Origin: Luteibacter pinisoli
GTDB taxonomy: Bacteria > Pseudomonadota > Gammaproteobacteria > Xanthomonadales > Rhodanobacteraceae
DNA length: 64,000 nucleotides
Direction of reading: 5' to 3'
Assembly: GCF_006385595.1 (NCBI RefSeq)
Contig: NZ_CP041046.1
Span: forward strand, 4,286,001 to 4,350,000
Under the pieces are notes generated by a model. It was not told where the DNA came from. It made no database searches and saw only the letters and a program-made list of their open reading frames with translations. Made by a program: the position numbers and the translations under genes. This document shows, piece by piece, positions 26,039 through 38,753 of this stretch. How positions within the stretch are numbered: position 1 is the stretch's first letter; each line of letters starts with the position of its first letter.

Positions 26039-26808
26039 GCGACCTCTACATCGAACGCCGTGGCAACGGCCGCATCCCGCTGGTGATGATCCACGGCTGG
26101 GCGATGCACGGCGGCATCCTGCATCCGCTGGCCGATGCACTGGCCGCGCACTGCGACATGTACCTCGTGGACCTGCCCGGCCACGGCCACTCGCGGGATT
26201 CATCGATTCCGCTGGAGCCGCGCGCGTGCGTCGAGGCGATCCTTCGGGAAACGCCGCCGGCGGCATGGCTGGGCTGGTCGCTGGGCGGCCTGGTCGCGAT
26301 GACCGCCGCACTGGAGCACCCCGAAGCCGTGCAGCGGCTCGCCACCATCAGCGCCACGCCGAAGTTCGTGCAGGGCGACGACTGGCCGCAAGGCAATCCG
26401 CCCGCCATGGTGCGCCGGCTGGCTGCCGATCTCGAAGCGGATTACAAGGCGACCGTCGACCGCTTCATTGCGCTGGAAGCGCTGGGCAGCAAGGATCCGA
26501 ACGCCGAAACCCGCCAGCTGAAGGCCGAAGCCTACAGCCGGGGCGAACCCGATCCGCGCGTGCTGCTGGAGGGCCTGCGCGTCCTCGAAGACACGGACCT
26601 GCGTTCGCGCCTGCACGAACTCACCGTGCCGAGTGTGTGGATCGCGGGGCGGCTCGACCGCATCGTGCATCCCGCCGCCATGCGCTGGTCCGCCGAGGCC
26701 GCGGGCGGCCGTTTCGTGGAACTGGCGCATGCCGGCCACGCCCCTTTCATTGGACACGCCGCCGAACTGGCGGAGGTCCTGCTTCCGTTTATCGGTGCCG
26801 ACGCATGA
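26035..26808 (+). CDS. bioH: Pimeloyl-ACP methyl ester carboxylesterase
   Basis: A 257-aa alpha/beta hydrolase that removes the methyl group from pimeloyl-ACP methyl ester, ending the pimelate-forming part of biotin synthesis. The fold is recognisable from IHGWAMHGG (oxyanion), the nucleophile GWSLGG, the acid in AGRLDRIV and the histidine in AGHAPF. It starts at GTG 26035 overlapping the trhO stop, and its stop overlaps the bioC ATG (ATGA). Neighbour bioC makes its methyl-ester substrate. Confidence 0.94.
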   Translation: MSDLYIERRGNGRIPLVMIHGWAMHGGILHPLADALAAHCDMYLVDLPGHGHSRDSSIPLEPRACVEAILRETPPAAWLGWSLGGLVAMTAALEHPEAVQRLATISATPKFVQGDDWPQGNPPAMVRRLAADLEADYKATVDRFIALEALGSKDPNAETRQLKAEAYSRGEPDPRVLLEGLRVLEDTDLRSRLHELTVPSVWIAGRLDRIVHPAAMRWSAEAAGGRFVELAHAGHAPFIGHAAELAEVLLPFIGADA

Positions 26809-27695
26809 GCGATTTCCACTTCGACCGCCGCCAGGTGCGCCGCAACTTCGGCCGCGCCGCGGGCACGTACGAAAAGCATGACGCGCTCCAGCGCGAAGTG
26901 CAGTCCACCCTGATCGAACGCCTCGATGTGTTTCCGCAGGTACCCGAGGTGGTGCTCGACGTCGGCGCGGGCACCGGTCGCGGCACCGCCGCGCTCAAGA
27001 AGAAATACCCGAAGGCCAAGGTCATCGCGATGGATATCGCGCTGCCGATGCTGAAGCAGGCCAAACAGAACGCGGCGTGGCTAAAGCCGTTCTCGCGTGT
27101 CGTGGCCGATGCCTACACGCTGCCGGTGCCGGACCACAGCGTGGACGTGCTGTTCTCCAACCTGTGCTTCCAGTGGTGCGAAGACCTCTCGCGGCTGTTC
27201 GCCGAATGCGCGCGCGTGCTCAAGCCCGGCGGCCTGCTGACCTTCTCCTCGCTGGGCCCGGACACGCTGCAGGAACTGCGCGCCGCGTGGGCCACGGCCG
27301 ATGAGCAGGCGCACGTCGCTCGCTTCCTCGACATCCACGATATCGGCGACGCGATGCTGGCCCAGGGCCTGAAAGACCCGGTGCTCTTCACCGAGCGCTA
27401 CACGCTGACCTACCCGACCCCGCGCGCCGTGCTCGACGAACTGCGCGGCCTCGGCGCGAACAACGCCGACGCCGACCGCCAGCGCGGCCTGACCGGCAAG
27501 CAGCACTACAGGCGCATGCTCGACGCGTACGAAGCCATGCGCACCGACGGCACCATTCCTTCAACCTGGGAAGTGGTGACGGCGCATGCATGGGGCCCGC
27601 CCGAAGGCCAGTCGCGCCGCGAGGGTTCGGGCGAGATCGCCAGCTTCTCGATCGACAAGCTGCGCGGCTCACGGCGCAAGACGCCTTTCAGCTAA
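26805..27695 (+). CDS. bioC: Malonyl-ACP O-methyltransferase
   Basis: A 296-aa SAM-dependent methyltransferase that primes fatty acid synthesis for pimelate. The N-terminal RRQVRRNFGRAAGTYEKH is characteristic of BioC, followed by the SAM motif VVLDVGAGTGRGT and FSNLCFQWCEDL. It ends the bio operon. Its 3' end overlaps the convergent tag gene by 8 nt. The operon lacks bioA and bioD, which must lie elsewhere. Confidence 0.94.
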   Translation: MSDFHFDRRQVRRNFGRAAGTYEKHDALQREVQSTLIERLDVFPQVPEVVLDVGAGTGRGTAALKKKYPKAKVIAMDIALPMLKQAKQNAAWLKPFSRVVADAYTLPVPDHSVDVLFSNLCFQWCEDLSRLFAECARVLKPGGLLTFSSLGPDTLQELRAAWATADEQAHVARFLDIHDIGDAMLAQGLKDPVLFTERYTLTYPTPRAVLDELRGLGANNADADRQRGLTGKQHYRRMLDAYEAMRTDGTIPSTWEVVTAHAWGPPEGQSRREGSGEIASFSIDKLRGSRRKTPFS

Positions 27696-28251
27696 CGCGC
27701 AACGCACCGTGGCAGTCGCAGCTGGCGAGGTGGTCGTCGACCATCCCCGCCGACTGCATAAGGCCGTAACAGATGGCCGTACCGGCAAACTGGAAGCCGC
27801 GGCGCTGTAGTTCGAGGCTCATGGCGTCCGAGATATCCGAACGCATGGGCACGTCTGCCGGCTCGGCCCACGCGTTGACGATGGGCCGCCCGTCAGTGAA
27901 CGACCACAGCAACGCGGACAGGGATTCGCCGCGCGCTTCCATCGCCGCCACGACACGTGCGTTCGCCCGCACCGAGGCGACCTTCAGGCGGTGCCGGATG
28001 ATGCCCTTGTCGACCGATGCGCGGGCGAGCTCGTCATCGTCCATCTGCGCAATGCGCGCCACGTCGTACTCGTGGAACAGTTGCCGGTAAGCGCAACGCT
28101 TGCCGAGCACCGTGCGCCAGGCCAGGCCCGCCTGTGCACCCTTGAGTACCAGCAACTCGAACAGGCGCCGGTCGTCGTGGACGGCCCGGCCCCATTCGTT
28201 GTCGTGCCAGCTGCGTTCGATGTCGCTTCGATCTGCCCAGGAACAGCGCAT
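27688..28251 (-). CDS. tag: DNA-3-methyladenine glycosylase I
   Basis: A 187-aa base-excision repair enzyme that removes 3-methyladenine from alkylated DNA. The zinc-binding residues are visible: Cys and His near the N-terminus (MRCSWAD, WHDNEWG) and the C-terminal HLASCDCH. Other family motifs are FELLVLKGAQAGLAW and DISDAMSLELQRRGF. I start at ATG 28251, which gives the family N-terminus and has GAGG upstream; a GTG 18 nt earlier is in frame. Confidence 0.94.
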   Translation of the reverse strand: MRCSWADRSDIERSWHDNEWGRAVHDDRRLFELLVLKGAQAGLAWRTVLGKRCAYRQLFHEYDVARIAQMDDDELARASVDKGIIRHRLKVASVRANARVVAAMEARGESLSALLWSFTDGRPIVNAWAEPADVPMRSDISDAMSLELQRRGFQFAGTAICYGLMQSAGMVDDHLASCDCHGALRVS

Positions 28252-28350
28252 GATCCGCCTCGTCGTCACGGAAGGGACAACAAGGATAAGAAGACGCCAG
28301 CGATCTATCTGTCCGGCGCGCCCTGCAATACCCGTGGGCGGCGCCCTTGC

Positions 28351-29292
28351 CTACCAGGGTAATGCGTCGAGATCGACGTTGCCGCCGGTGATGACGACAC
28401 CCACGCTGCGCCCTGCGAAACGTTCCGGATAGCGCAGCAGCGCCGCCAGCGTCGTGGCGCTGGAGGGCTCAACCACCACGCGCAGCTCGGACCACAGCAG
28501 CCGCATGGCGGACACGACCTCGGCATCGCTGACCCGCAACACGTGCACCTGGTGGTCGCGCAACGCGTGGAAGTTGGGCTCACCGATGAGCGTGCGCAGG
28601 CCATCGCAGATCGTTTGCGGCGTGAACGGCCCCACGCGCTCGTCGGCTTCGAGCGAACGCGCGGCGTCATCCGCGCCTTCGGGCTCGGCACCGAACAGCA
28701 CGATGCCCGGATCGATGCCATGCGCCGCAATGGAACAGCCCGAGGCAAGGCCACCCCCACCGACGGGAAACAACAGCGTGTCGATGCCCGGTGCCTGGCG
28801 GAGCAGCTCCGGCACCAACGTGCCCTGCCCGGCCATCACGCGCGCATCGGCATAGGGATGCACGAGGTTGGCACCGGTCGCGGCCATCACGTCGGCCGCG
28901 GCCGCTTCGCGTGCCGCGGTGGTCGCGGCACAACGATGGATCGTGGCGCCCGCGGCGATGATCGCATCCACCTTGGCCTTGACCGCGCCCTCGGGGACGA
29001 CGACATGGGCCGGAATGCCGCGCGTGCGTGCCGCCATCGCCAGCGCGTTGCCGTGGTTTCCTGATGAGTGCGTAACCACGCCACGCACGGCGTCTTCGTC
29101 GCTCAGCGACCACACGGCGTTAGTGGCGCCGCGGAACTTGAAGGCCCCACCGCGCTGCAGGTTCTCGCACTTGAACCACACCGACGTGCCGACACGCGCA
29201 TCGACGAGCTCGCTACGCAGCACCGGTGTCACCACCGCGTAAGGCGCGATGCGGGCAGCGGCATCGCGGACGTCGGAGAACGAAGGCAGCAT
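28351..29292 (-). CDS. Serine/threonine dehydratase-like PLP enzyme
   Basis: A 313-aa fold-type II PLP enzyme. The PLP lysine is in GGAFKFRGATNA, the cofactor-phosphate region in SSGNHGNALA and GGGGLASG. It has no C-terminal regulatory (ACT-like) domain, so it resembles catabolic threonine dehydratase, serine racemase or hydroxyaspartate dehydratase rather than biosynthetic IlvA. The ATG at 29292 overlaps the stop of the upstream epimerase (TGATG), so the two are translationally coupled. It could supply 2-oxobutyrate to the ilv operon, but that is speculation. Confidence 0.9.
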   Translation of the reverse strand: MLPSFSDVRDAAARIAPYAVVTPVLRSELVDARVGTSVWFKCENLQRGGAFKFRGATNAVWSLSDEDAVRGVVTHSSGNHGNALAMAARTRGIPAHVVVPEGAVKAKVDAIIAAGATIHRCAATTAAREAAAADVMAATGANLVHPYADARVMAGQGTLVPELLRQAPGIDTLLFPVGGGGLASGCSIAAHGIDPGIVLFGAEPEGADDAARSLEADERVGPFTPQTICDGLRTLIGEPNFHALRDHQVHVLRVSDAEVVSAMRLLWSELRVVVEPSSATTLAALLRYPERFAGRSVGVVITGGNVDLDALPW

Positions 29293-30296
29293 CACGAGGT
29301 GAATTCCACTCCGCAGACGAAACGGCGCGTGGCCCCGGGCGCCAGCGTGATGGCGGCCGCGCAATCCTCGCGGTTGAACGCGTCAGGAATGGATTCCATC
29401 GGCTCCAGCGCCACGGATTTGCGCGGGTCACGCTCGTTGGTGTCCGAGGTGAACGCCAGCATCACGCCGCTCTCCTGCCACAGCGCGATACCGATACCGG
29501 TGTGTGGATCGCGCAGGTGCGTGCGCGCCTTGCCGTCGTCGTCCACCTGGAGGTCGGTAAACGTGTTGTTCAAGGGCACGGCGCCGACACTGCGCCTCTG
29601 CCGGAAATCCAGCGACGCGTCAGCGTCATCCAGTGACTGCCACGCCTTCGCACCCGGCAGCGGGATGAAATCTTCGCGCGCGGCGATCACGCCCTGCGCC
29701 GGAATCTGCAGTTCCCAGCTGTCGATCGGGCTGTCGGAGAGGCGGAAGTACGGATGCCAGCCAAAGAAGGTGGGCGCGGCGTGGTCGCCGACGTTGCGCG
29801 TCTGCGTTTCCAGCGAGAGGCCCCGCGCATCCAGCGTGAAGGTCACGCTGAAGTCGAGCGCGAACGGGTAGCCGGGATGCACGCCCGGGCGGATGGCCTG
29901 CGTGGAGAACGTCGCGCTCGCACGCTCGGCGCCGTCCTGTTCATTCGTGACGTCAAAAAGTTCGGCGCGAAGGAACCCGTGGCGGATCGCGCGATCGGCG
30001 CCGACGGCACCTGGCTGCAAGTCGTAAGGTTTTCCTTCAAACGTGTAACGCGCGTTATCGATGCGGTTGGCGAAGGGGGTCATGATCGCGAAACGCGACC
30101 CCTTGTGCGGCAGCAGTTCCTTTTCGTTAAGGAAGGCGTCGGCGATGTTGTGCAAAGCGCCGTCCAGCGGCACGCCAATCACCAGTACCGTGGCGCCACG
30201 CCGGGCGATATGTACCTCACGGAGGCCTTCGCTATCGCGAAGGATGACCACTTCCTGGGCGCCCAGGGAAGAGCGCGTCACGCTGAAACGGGACAT
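29292..30296 (-). CDS. Aldose 1-epimerase family protein
   Basis: A 334-aa beta-sandwich mutarotase-like protein. Typical features are FANRIDNARYTFEGKPY, the IRHGF histidine, FFGWHPYFRL with the second histidine, and a glutamate region near the C-terminus (VALEPMESIPDAF). Relatives interconvert anomers of free sugars or sugar phosphates; the precise substrate is not clear. It is divergent from pepN (about 70 nt between starts) and coupled to the dehydratase-like gene. Confidence 0.88.
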   Translation of the reverse strand: MSRFSVTRSSLGAQEVVILRDSEGLREVHIARRGATVLVIGVPLDGALHNIADAFLNEKELLPHKGSRFAIMTPFANRIDNARYTFEGKPYDLQPGAVGADRAIRHGFLRAELFDVTNEQDGAERASATFSTQAIRPGVHPGYPFALDFSVTFTLDARGLSLETQTRNVGDHAAPTFFGWHPYFRLSDSPIDSWELQIPAQGVIAAREDFIPLPGAKAWQSLDDADASLDFRQRRSVGAVPLNNTFTDLQVDDDGKARTHLRDPHTGIGIALWQESGVMLAFTSDTNERDPRKSVALEPMESIPDAFNREDCAAAITLAPGATRRFVCGVEFTS

Positions 30297-30368
30297 CGGA
30301 GGGTTCCTTTTGACGGATCTGCCCGCATGTTAGCCTGCCAGAGCCCGCACCAAGAAGTTTCTGACGCC

Positions 30369-33017
30369 ATGAGCGACCGTTCCGATACCCCCACCGCCGT
30401 CATCCGTCTCGCCGATTACCGCCCGCCCGCGTGGACGGTTGAGCACGTGGACCTGGCGTTCGACCTCGGTATCGATCGCAGCGAAGTGCTGGCCACGCTC
30501 GACCTGGTGCGCCAGGCGGACGAGCCCATCCGGCTGAACGGCGAGGGCCTGGAACTGCTGGAACTGCATGTCGATGGCCGCCGTCTCGTCGAGGGGGAAT
30601 ACATCCTCGCCAACGGCGTGCTGGAAGTCGGCGTCGAGGGCGACCGCTGCACGCTGGTCACGCGCGTGGCCCTGCGCCCGGCGGAGAACACCGCGTTCGA
30701 AGGCCTCTACCTTTCGGGCAGCCGCGACAAGGGCTTCCTGCTGACACAGTGCGAAGCCGAGGGCTTCCGCCACATCACCTATTACCCCGACCGCCCGGAC
30801 GTGCTGGCGAAGTACACGGTGACGCTGCGCGCCGACAAGGCACGCTTCCCGGTACTGCTTGCCGGCGGCAATCCGGATGGCGCGGGCGACCTGCCCGATG
30901 GCCGCCACTGGGCGCGCTTCGTGGACCCGCACCCGAAGCCGAGCTACCTGTTCGCGCTGGTTGCCGGCCGGCTGGAACGGATCAGCCAGGACTACACCAC
31001 CGCCGACGGTCGTAAGGTGGACCTGCACATCTGGGCCGAGGCCGATGTCATCGACCGCTGCGACTACGCAATGGATTCGCTGGTGCGCTCCATGCGCTGG
31101 GATGAGCAGGCCTACGGGCGCAACTACGATCTCGACGTGTTCCATGTGGTCGCCACCCATGACTTCAACATGGGCGCGATGGAGAACAAGGGCCTCAACA
31201 TCTTCAATGCGAAGTACCTGCTGGCCGACCCGGATTCGAGCACGGACGACGAGTACCGCCATGTCGAGGCGGTGGTCGCGCATGAGTACTTCCATAACTG
31301 GAGCGGCAACCGCGTCACCTGTCGCGACTGGTTCCAGCTCAGCCTGAAGGAAGGCCTCACGGTGTTCCGTGAGCAGAGCTTCTCGGCGGACATGAATTCC
31401 GCGCCGCTCAAGCGCATCGAGGACGTGGCCCTGCTGCGCCGTGCGCAGTTCCCCGAGGATGCCGGCCCGCTCTCGCATCCCGTGCGGCCATCGCAGTACT
31501 CCGAGATCAACAATTTCTACACCGCCACCGTCTACGAAAAAGGCGCCGAGCTGGTGCGGATGATCGCGGGCCACCTGGGCCACGACGGTTTCCGCAAGGG
31601 CATGGACCTCTACTTCGAGCGCCACGACGGCGAAGCCGCGACCATCGAGGATTACCTCAAGGCGCTGGGCGACGCGAACGGCGTGGATCTCTCCGCTTAC
31701 CTCGCCTGGTACGGCCAGGCGGGTACCCCGCGCCTGAGCGCCGAAGGCCGCTACGAGGCCGACAAGCACCGCTACCGCCTGCTGCTGCGCCAGCGCACGC
31801 CGGCGAGTGCGGGCCAGCCGAACAAGCAGGCCCTGCCGGTGCCGGTGCGCCTGTCGTTGTTCGACGCGAACGGGCGTGCGATGCCGCTGCGCCTGGAAGG
31901 CGAGTCCGCCGCGGACGCCGGTGAGCGCACCGTGGTGCTGACCCAGGCCGAGCAGGCCTTCGTCTTCGAGGACATCGCGTCCGCGCCCGTGGCGTCGCTG
32001 CTGCGCGGCTTCTCCGCGCCGGTGGTGCTGGAATGCGAATACGCGCCCGCCGAACTGGCCCTGCTGCTGCGCCATGACGCCGACGGCTTCAACCGCTGGG
32101 ATGCCGGCCAGCAGCTGGCCGGCCTGGCCTATGACGAATACCGCGACGGCAAGCCGGAAGGCGCCGCGGTGGTGGCGTGGGCCAGCGCGCTGGCGGGCCT
32201 GTTCCACGATGCGTCGATCGATGACGCCCTGTTGGCCGAACTGCTGACGCCGCCGGGCGAGATCGAGCTGGTCGAGCGCCAGGCCGAGCGCGACCCGGAA
32301 CGCATCCGCGCCATCCGCCGGGGCATGCTGCGCGCCCTCGCCAAAGCCATTGGCATCGATGCCCTCAAGGCGCGCTACGCGGCGCTGCGCGAGGCGGCGA
32401 GCGACGGCCTGGACGCAGCCAGCCAGTCGCGGCGCCAGCTCAAGCGCCGCCTTCTGGACCTGATTGCCCTCGTCGACGCGAGCGGCGCCGTGGCCCTGGC
32501 TGGCGCGCAGTACAGCGACGCACCCAGCATGACCGACCGCCTGGCGGCCCTGACCACCCTGGCCGTCACCGATGCGGCCGCCGGGGAGCAGCCGCTGGCG
32601 CACTTCCGCCAGCGCTATGACGGCAATGCGCTGGCGCTGGACAAGTGGTTTGCGGCGCAGGCGCAGCTGCCGGGCGACGCGGCCCTGGCTCGTGTGCAGG
32701 CCCTCGAGGACGACCCGGCATTTACCCTGAAGAATCCGAACCGGGTGCAGGCCCTGCTTGGCACGTTCGCCCGGGCCAACCCCACCGGCTTCCATCGCGC
32801 GGACGGCGCGGCGTATCGCTGGCTCGGGGATCGCCTGGTGGCGATCGATGCGTTGAACCCGCAGGTGGCCGCCCGCGTGGCGACCGCGTTCAACGGCTGG
32901 AAACGGCTGGAAGCCACCCGGCGCGAAGCGGCCCACGCCGTAGTCGCAGAACTCGCCGCGCGCAAGGACCTGTCACGCGATTTGACGGACATCCTGGCCC
33001 GAGTTGCACTGGGGTGA
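30369..33017 (+). CDS. pepN: Aminopeptidase N (M1 family)
   Basis: An 882-aa cytosolic zinc aminopeptidase of the E. coli PepN type. The exopeptidase motif GAMENKGLNIF and the zinc motif HEYFH with downstream glutamate (SLKEGLTVFREQ) are present. The ATG at 30369 gives the family-like N-terminus MSDRSDTPTAVIRLADY; the frame remains open upstream across the divergent epimerase gene but that is not coding. The C-terminal helical domain (from about residue 540) is complete. It is followed by a 468-nt non-coding gap with strong inverted repeats. Confidence 0.96.
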   Translation: MSDRSDTPTAVIRLADYRPPAWTVEHVDLAFDLGIDRSEVLATLDLVRQADEPIRLNGEGLELLELHVDGRRLVEGEYILANGVLEVGVEGDRCTLVTRVALRPAENTAFEGLYLSGSRDKGFLLTQCEAEGFRHITYYPDRPDVLAKYTVTLRADKARFPVLLAGGNPDGAGDLPDGRHWARFVDPHPKPSYLFALVAGRLERISQDYTTADGRKVDLHIWAEADVIDRCDYAMDSLVRSMRWDEQAYGRNYDLDVFHVVATHDFNMGAMENKGLNIFNAKYLLADPDSSTDDEYRHVEAVVAHEYFHNWSGNRVTCRDWFQLSLKEGLTVFREQSFSADMNSAPLKRIEDVALLRRAQFPEDAGPLSHPVRPSQYSEINNFYTATVYEKGAELVRMIAGHLGHDGFRKGMDLYFERHDGEAATIEDYLKALGDANGVDLSAYLAWYGQAGTPRLSAEGRYEADKHRYRLLLRQRTPASAGQPNKQALPVPVRLSLFDANGRAMPLRLEGESAADAGERTVVLTQAEQAFVFEDIASAPVASLLRGFSAPVVLECEYAPAELALLLRHDADGFNRWDAGQQLAGLAYDEYRDGKPEGAAVVAWASALAGLFHDASIDDALLAELLTPPGEIELVERQAERDPERIRAIRRGMLRALAKAIGIDALKARYAALREAASDGLDAASQSRRQLKRRLLDLIALVDASGAVALAGAQYSDAPSMTDRLAALTTLAVTDAAAGEQPLAHFRQRYDGNALALDKWFAAQAQLPGDAALARVQALEDDPAFTLKNPNRVQALLGTFARANPTGFHRADGAAYRWLGDRLVAIDALNPQVAARVATAFNGWKRLEATRREAAHAVVAELAARKDLSRDLTDILARVALG

Positions 33018-33133
33018 CGCAGGTATCAAAAACTGACGCTCAGCGTCACCAATTGCCGAAATAGAGCCGATGTTTGACAAAAAAGTCACACACAGTTCAT
33101 CCGATCGGTGTAGTGTTGGCTTCAACGAAAAAA

Positions 33134-33154
33134 GCCGCGGCAGGGGCCGCGGCT
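33134..33154. terminator. GC hairpin after pepN, A-tract on its 5' side
   Basis: AGCCGCGGC and GCCGCGGCT pair around CAGG/GG, directly preceded by AAAAAA on the plus strand. The T-tract is therefore on the minus strand, so it would best terminate minus-strand transcription; as a pepN terminator it lacks the U-run. Confidence 0.4.
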
Positions 33155-33176
33155 ATTCGTGCCAATCACTTCGGTT

Positions 33177-33239
33177 TCTGGCGCCCGGCAGCACGGTCAT
33201 CCTGGATTCCCCCTGTTCCTGAGACCGCCGGGCGCCAGA
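33177..33239. repeat. Strong 13-bp inverted repeat in the pepN-mnmG gap (possible structured RNA)
   Basis: TCTGGCGCCCGGC (33177-33189) pairs perfectly with GCCGGGCGCCAGA (33227-33239). Inside, GGTC (33195-33198) can pair with GACC (33223-33226), leaving a C-rich loop (ATTCCCCCTGTTCC). The rest of the 33018-33485 gap holds a palindrome TGACGCTCAGCGTCA at 33034 and no convincing gene. Confidence 0.5.
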
Positions 33240-33445
33240 TCTCATTCGCAGAACCGAATGGGGCATCCTTGCCCACATCCTGCTTCCTTCCCCCGGCACG
33301 CGATCGAACCCCTGTCGCTCAATCTCGGCGCGCGTATGTCGCGCAGCGTCTGCCCGGTGGAAGTGCCCTGTAAGTCAAGCAGCATCCGTGCCAACCTTGC
33401 GTATACGCGGCGATTGATGCGCCGCATCGGCGTGCCCAACTGGCG

Positions 33446-33451
33446 CTAAAA
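33446..33451 (+). promoter_or_regulatory. Likely -10 box of mnmG
   Basis: TAAAAT lies 34 nt before the mnmG ATG, in an otherwise GC-rich stretch. No clear -35 is seen at 16-18 nt. Confidence 0.35.
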
Positions 33452-33485
33452 TGACCAGCCTGGTCCCCTGCTCGCGGCCCCTCCC

Positions 33486-35360
<1,875 letters not shown>

Positions 35361-35433
35361 CCTCTGGCTCTCGGCGGGCCGCCGGGCATCTGGCATCATC
35401 CGGGGCAGTTGGCGATTGATGGGATGAGACACC

Positions 35434-36204
35434 ATGCAAGTCTGGCTTGGACGGAACGGCGAACGCTTCGGCCCCTACACCGAAGATGAAGTGCGCCAGT
35501 GGCTGCGCGACGGTACCTGCGGCCCGGACGAACTGGGCTGGCATGACGGGATGACCGACTGGCGCCCGCTGGGCGAGCTGTTCCCAGGGGAACGCCCTGC
35601 CGCTGTTCCGCCCGGCGCGGTTCCGCCGCCGCCCCCGCCGCCGCCGTTCCTGGGCGTGACCGACGAGGCCGCCCCTGAATACGCCGGCTTCTGGCTGCGC
35701 TTCGGTGCGTGGGTGATCGATTACATCGTGATTACCGTGCCCTCCACCTTCATCGCCATGGCAATGGGGTTCCAGCACGCCATCACCACGCTGTTCCAGC
35801 AGATGGAAACCAACCAGGCGGCGGCGATGAGCGCCTACCTGGATGAAGTGCGCCCGATCAGCTACATCGTGCTGCTGATCGGCTTCGCCTATTACGTCCT
35901 GTGCGAGTCGTCGAAGTGGCAGGGCACCCTGGGCAAGCTCGCCGTCGGCATCCGGGTCACCGATACCAGCGGCCAGCGCCTGACGCTGGGCCGGGCGGCC
36001 GGGCGCAACCTCATCCGCCTGGCCAACGCCGTGCCCTTCCTCTCCGTGTTCCTGCCGATGGTGTTCTACGTCACCGCGGCCTTCTCCGAACGCAAGCAGG
36101 GCATCCACGACATGCTGGCCGGCACCTACGTGCTGACGGGGCGCGCTGACGCGCGTGTCGCGTCTGCCCCACGCAGCGGCACCAGCGGCACCTTCGACGC
36201 CTGA
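35434..36204 (+). CDS. GYF_2-RDD domain membrane protein
   Basis: A 256-aa protein with an N-terminal GYF_2 (DUF4339) domain (WLGRNGERFGPYTEDEVRQWL ... ELGWHDGMTDWRPL within residues 4-48), a Pro-rich linker (VPPPPPPPPF) and a C-terminal RDD domain with three to four hydrophobic segments. The RDD arginine/aspartate signature appears as YAGFWLRFGAWVIDYIV. GYF_2 domains are thought to bind proline-rich peptides; the role of the combination is unknown. It lies between mnmG and tex. Confidence 0.88.
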   Translation: MQVWLGRNGERFGPYTEDEVRQWLRDGTCGPDELGWHDGMTDWRPLGELFPGERPAAVPPGAVPPPPPPPPFLGVTDEAAPEYAGFWLRFGAWVIDYIVITVPSTFIAMAMGFQHAITTLFQQMETNQAAAMSAYLDEVRPISYIVLLIGFAYYVLCESSKWQGTLGKLAVGIRVTDTSGQRLTLGRAAGRNLIRLANAVPFLSVFLPMVFYVTAAFSERKQGIHDMLAGTYVLTGRADARVASAPRSGTSGTFDA

Positions 36205-36305
36205 CGGACCCGGCTGGCCGCTCCGGCGGCCGGCTTCCCTTTCCTGCTTGCTATCATCGGCGGCCCGGCCCTTGTTTCGGCCGGCCGAGCACGCACAGGA
36301 AAGAC

Positions 36306-38639
<2,334 letters not shown>

Positions 38640-38673
38640 CCGTTCCTGCCTGATCGGTTCTGCGAAAACACTG

Positions 38674-38696
38674 CGGCGGCGCAGCATGCGCCGCCG
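38674..38696. terminator. GC hairpin between tex and the esterase gene
   Basis: CGGCGGCGCA and TGCGCCGCCG form a perfect 10-bp stem with a 3-nt loop, 35 nt after the tex stop. There is no T-tract, so intrinsic termination is uncertain. Confidence 0.4.
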
Positions 38697-38753
38697 TATG
38701 GCTTCGGCTACGGTAACGATTCTCTAACGCCCCACACACGGAGTGATTTCAAA

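Noticed and set aside
29754..30368. Upstream extension of the pepN frame
   Set aside because: It runs through the divergent epimerase gene, and the family N-terminus starts at 30369.
33159..33449. 96-aa frame in the pepN-mnmG gap
   Set aside because: No ribosome binding site, no recognisable domain, and it runs through strong inverted repeats.
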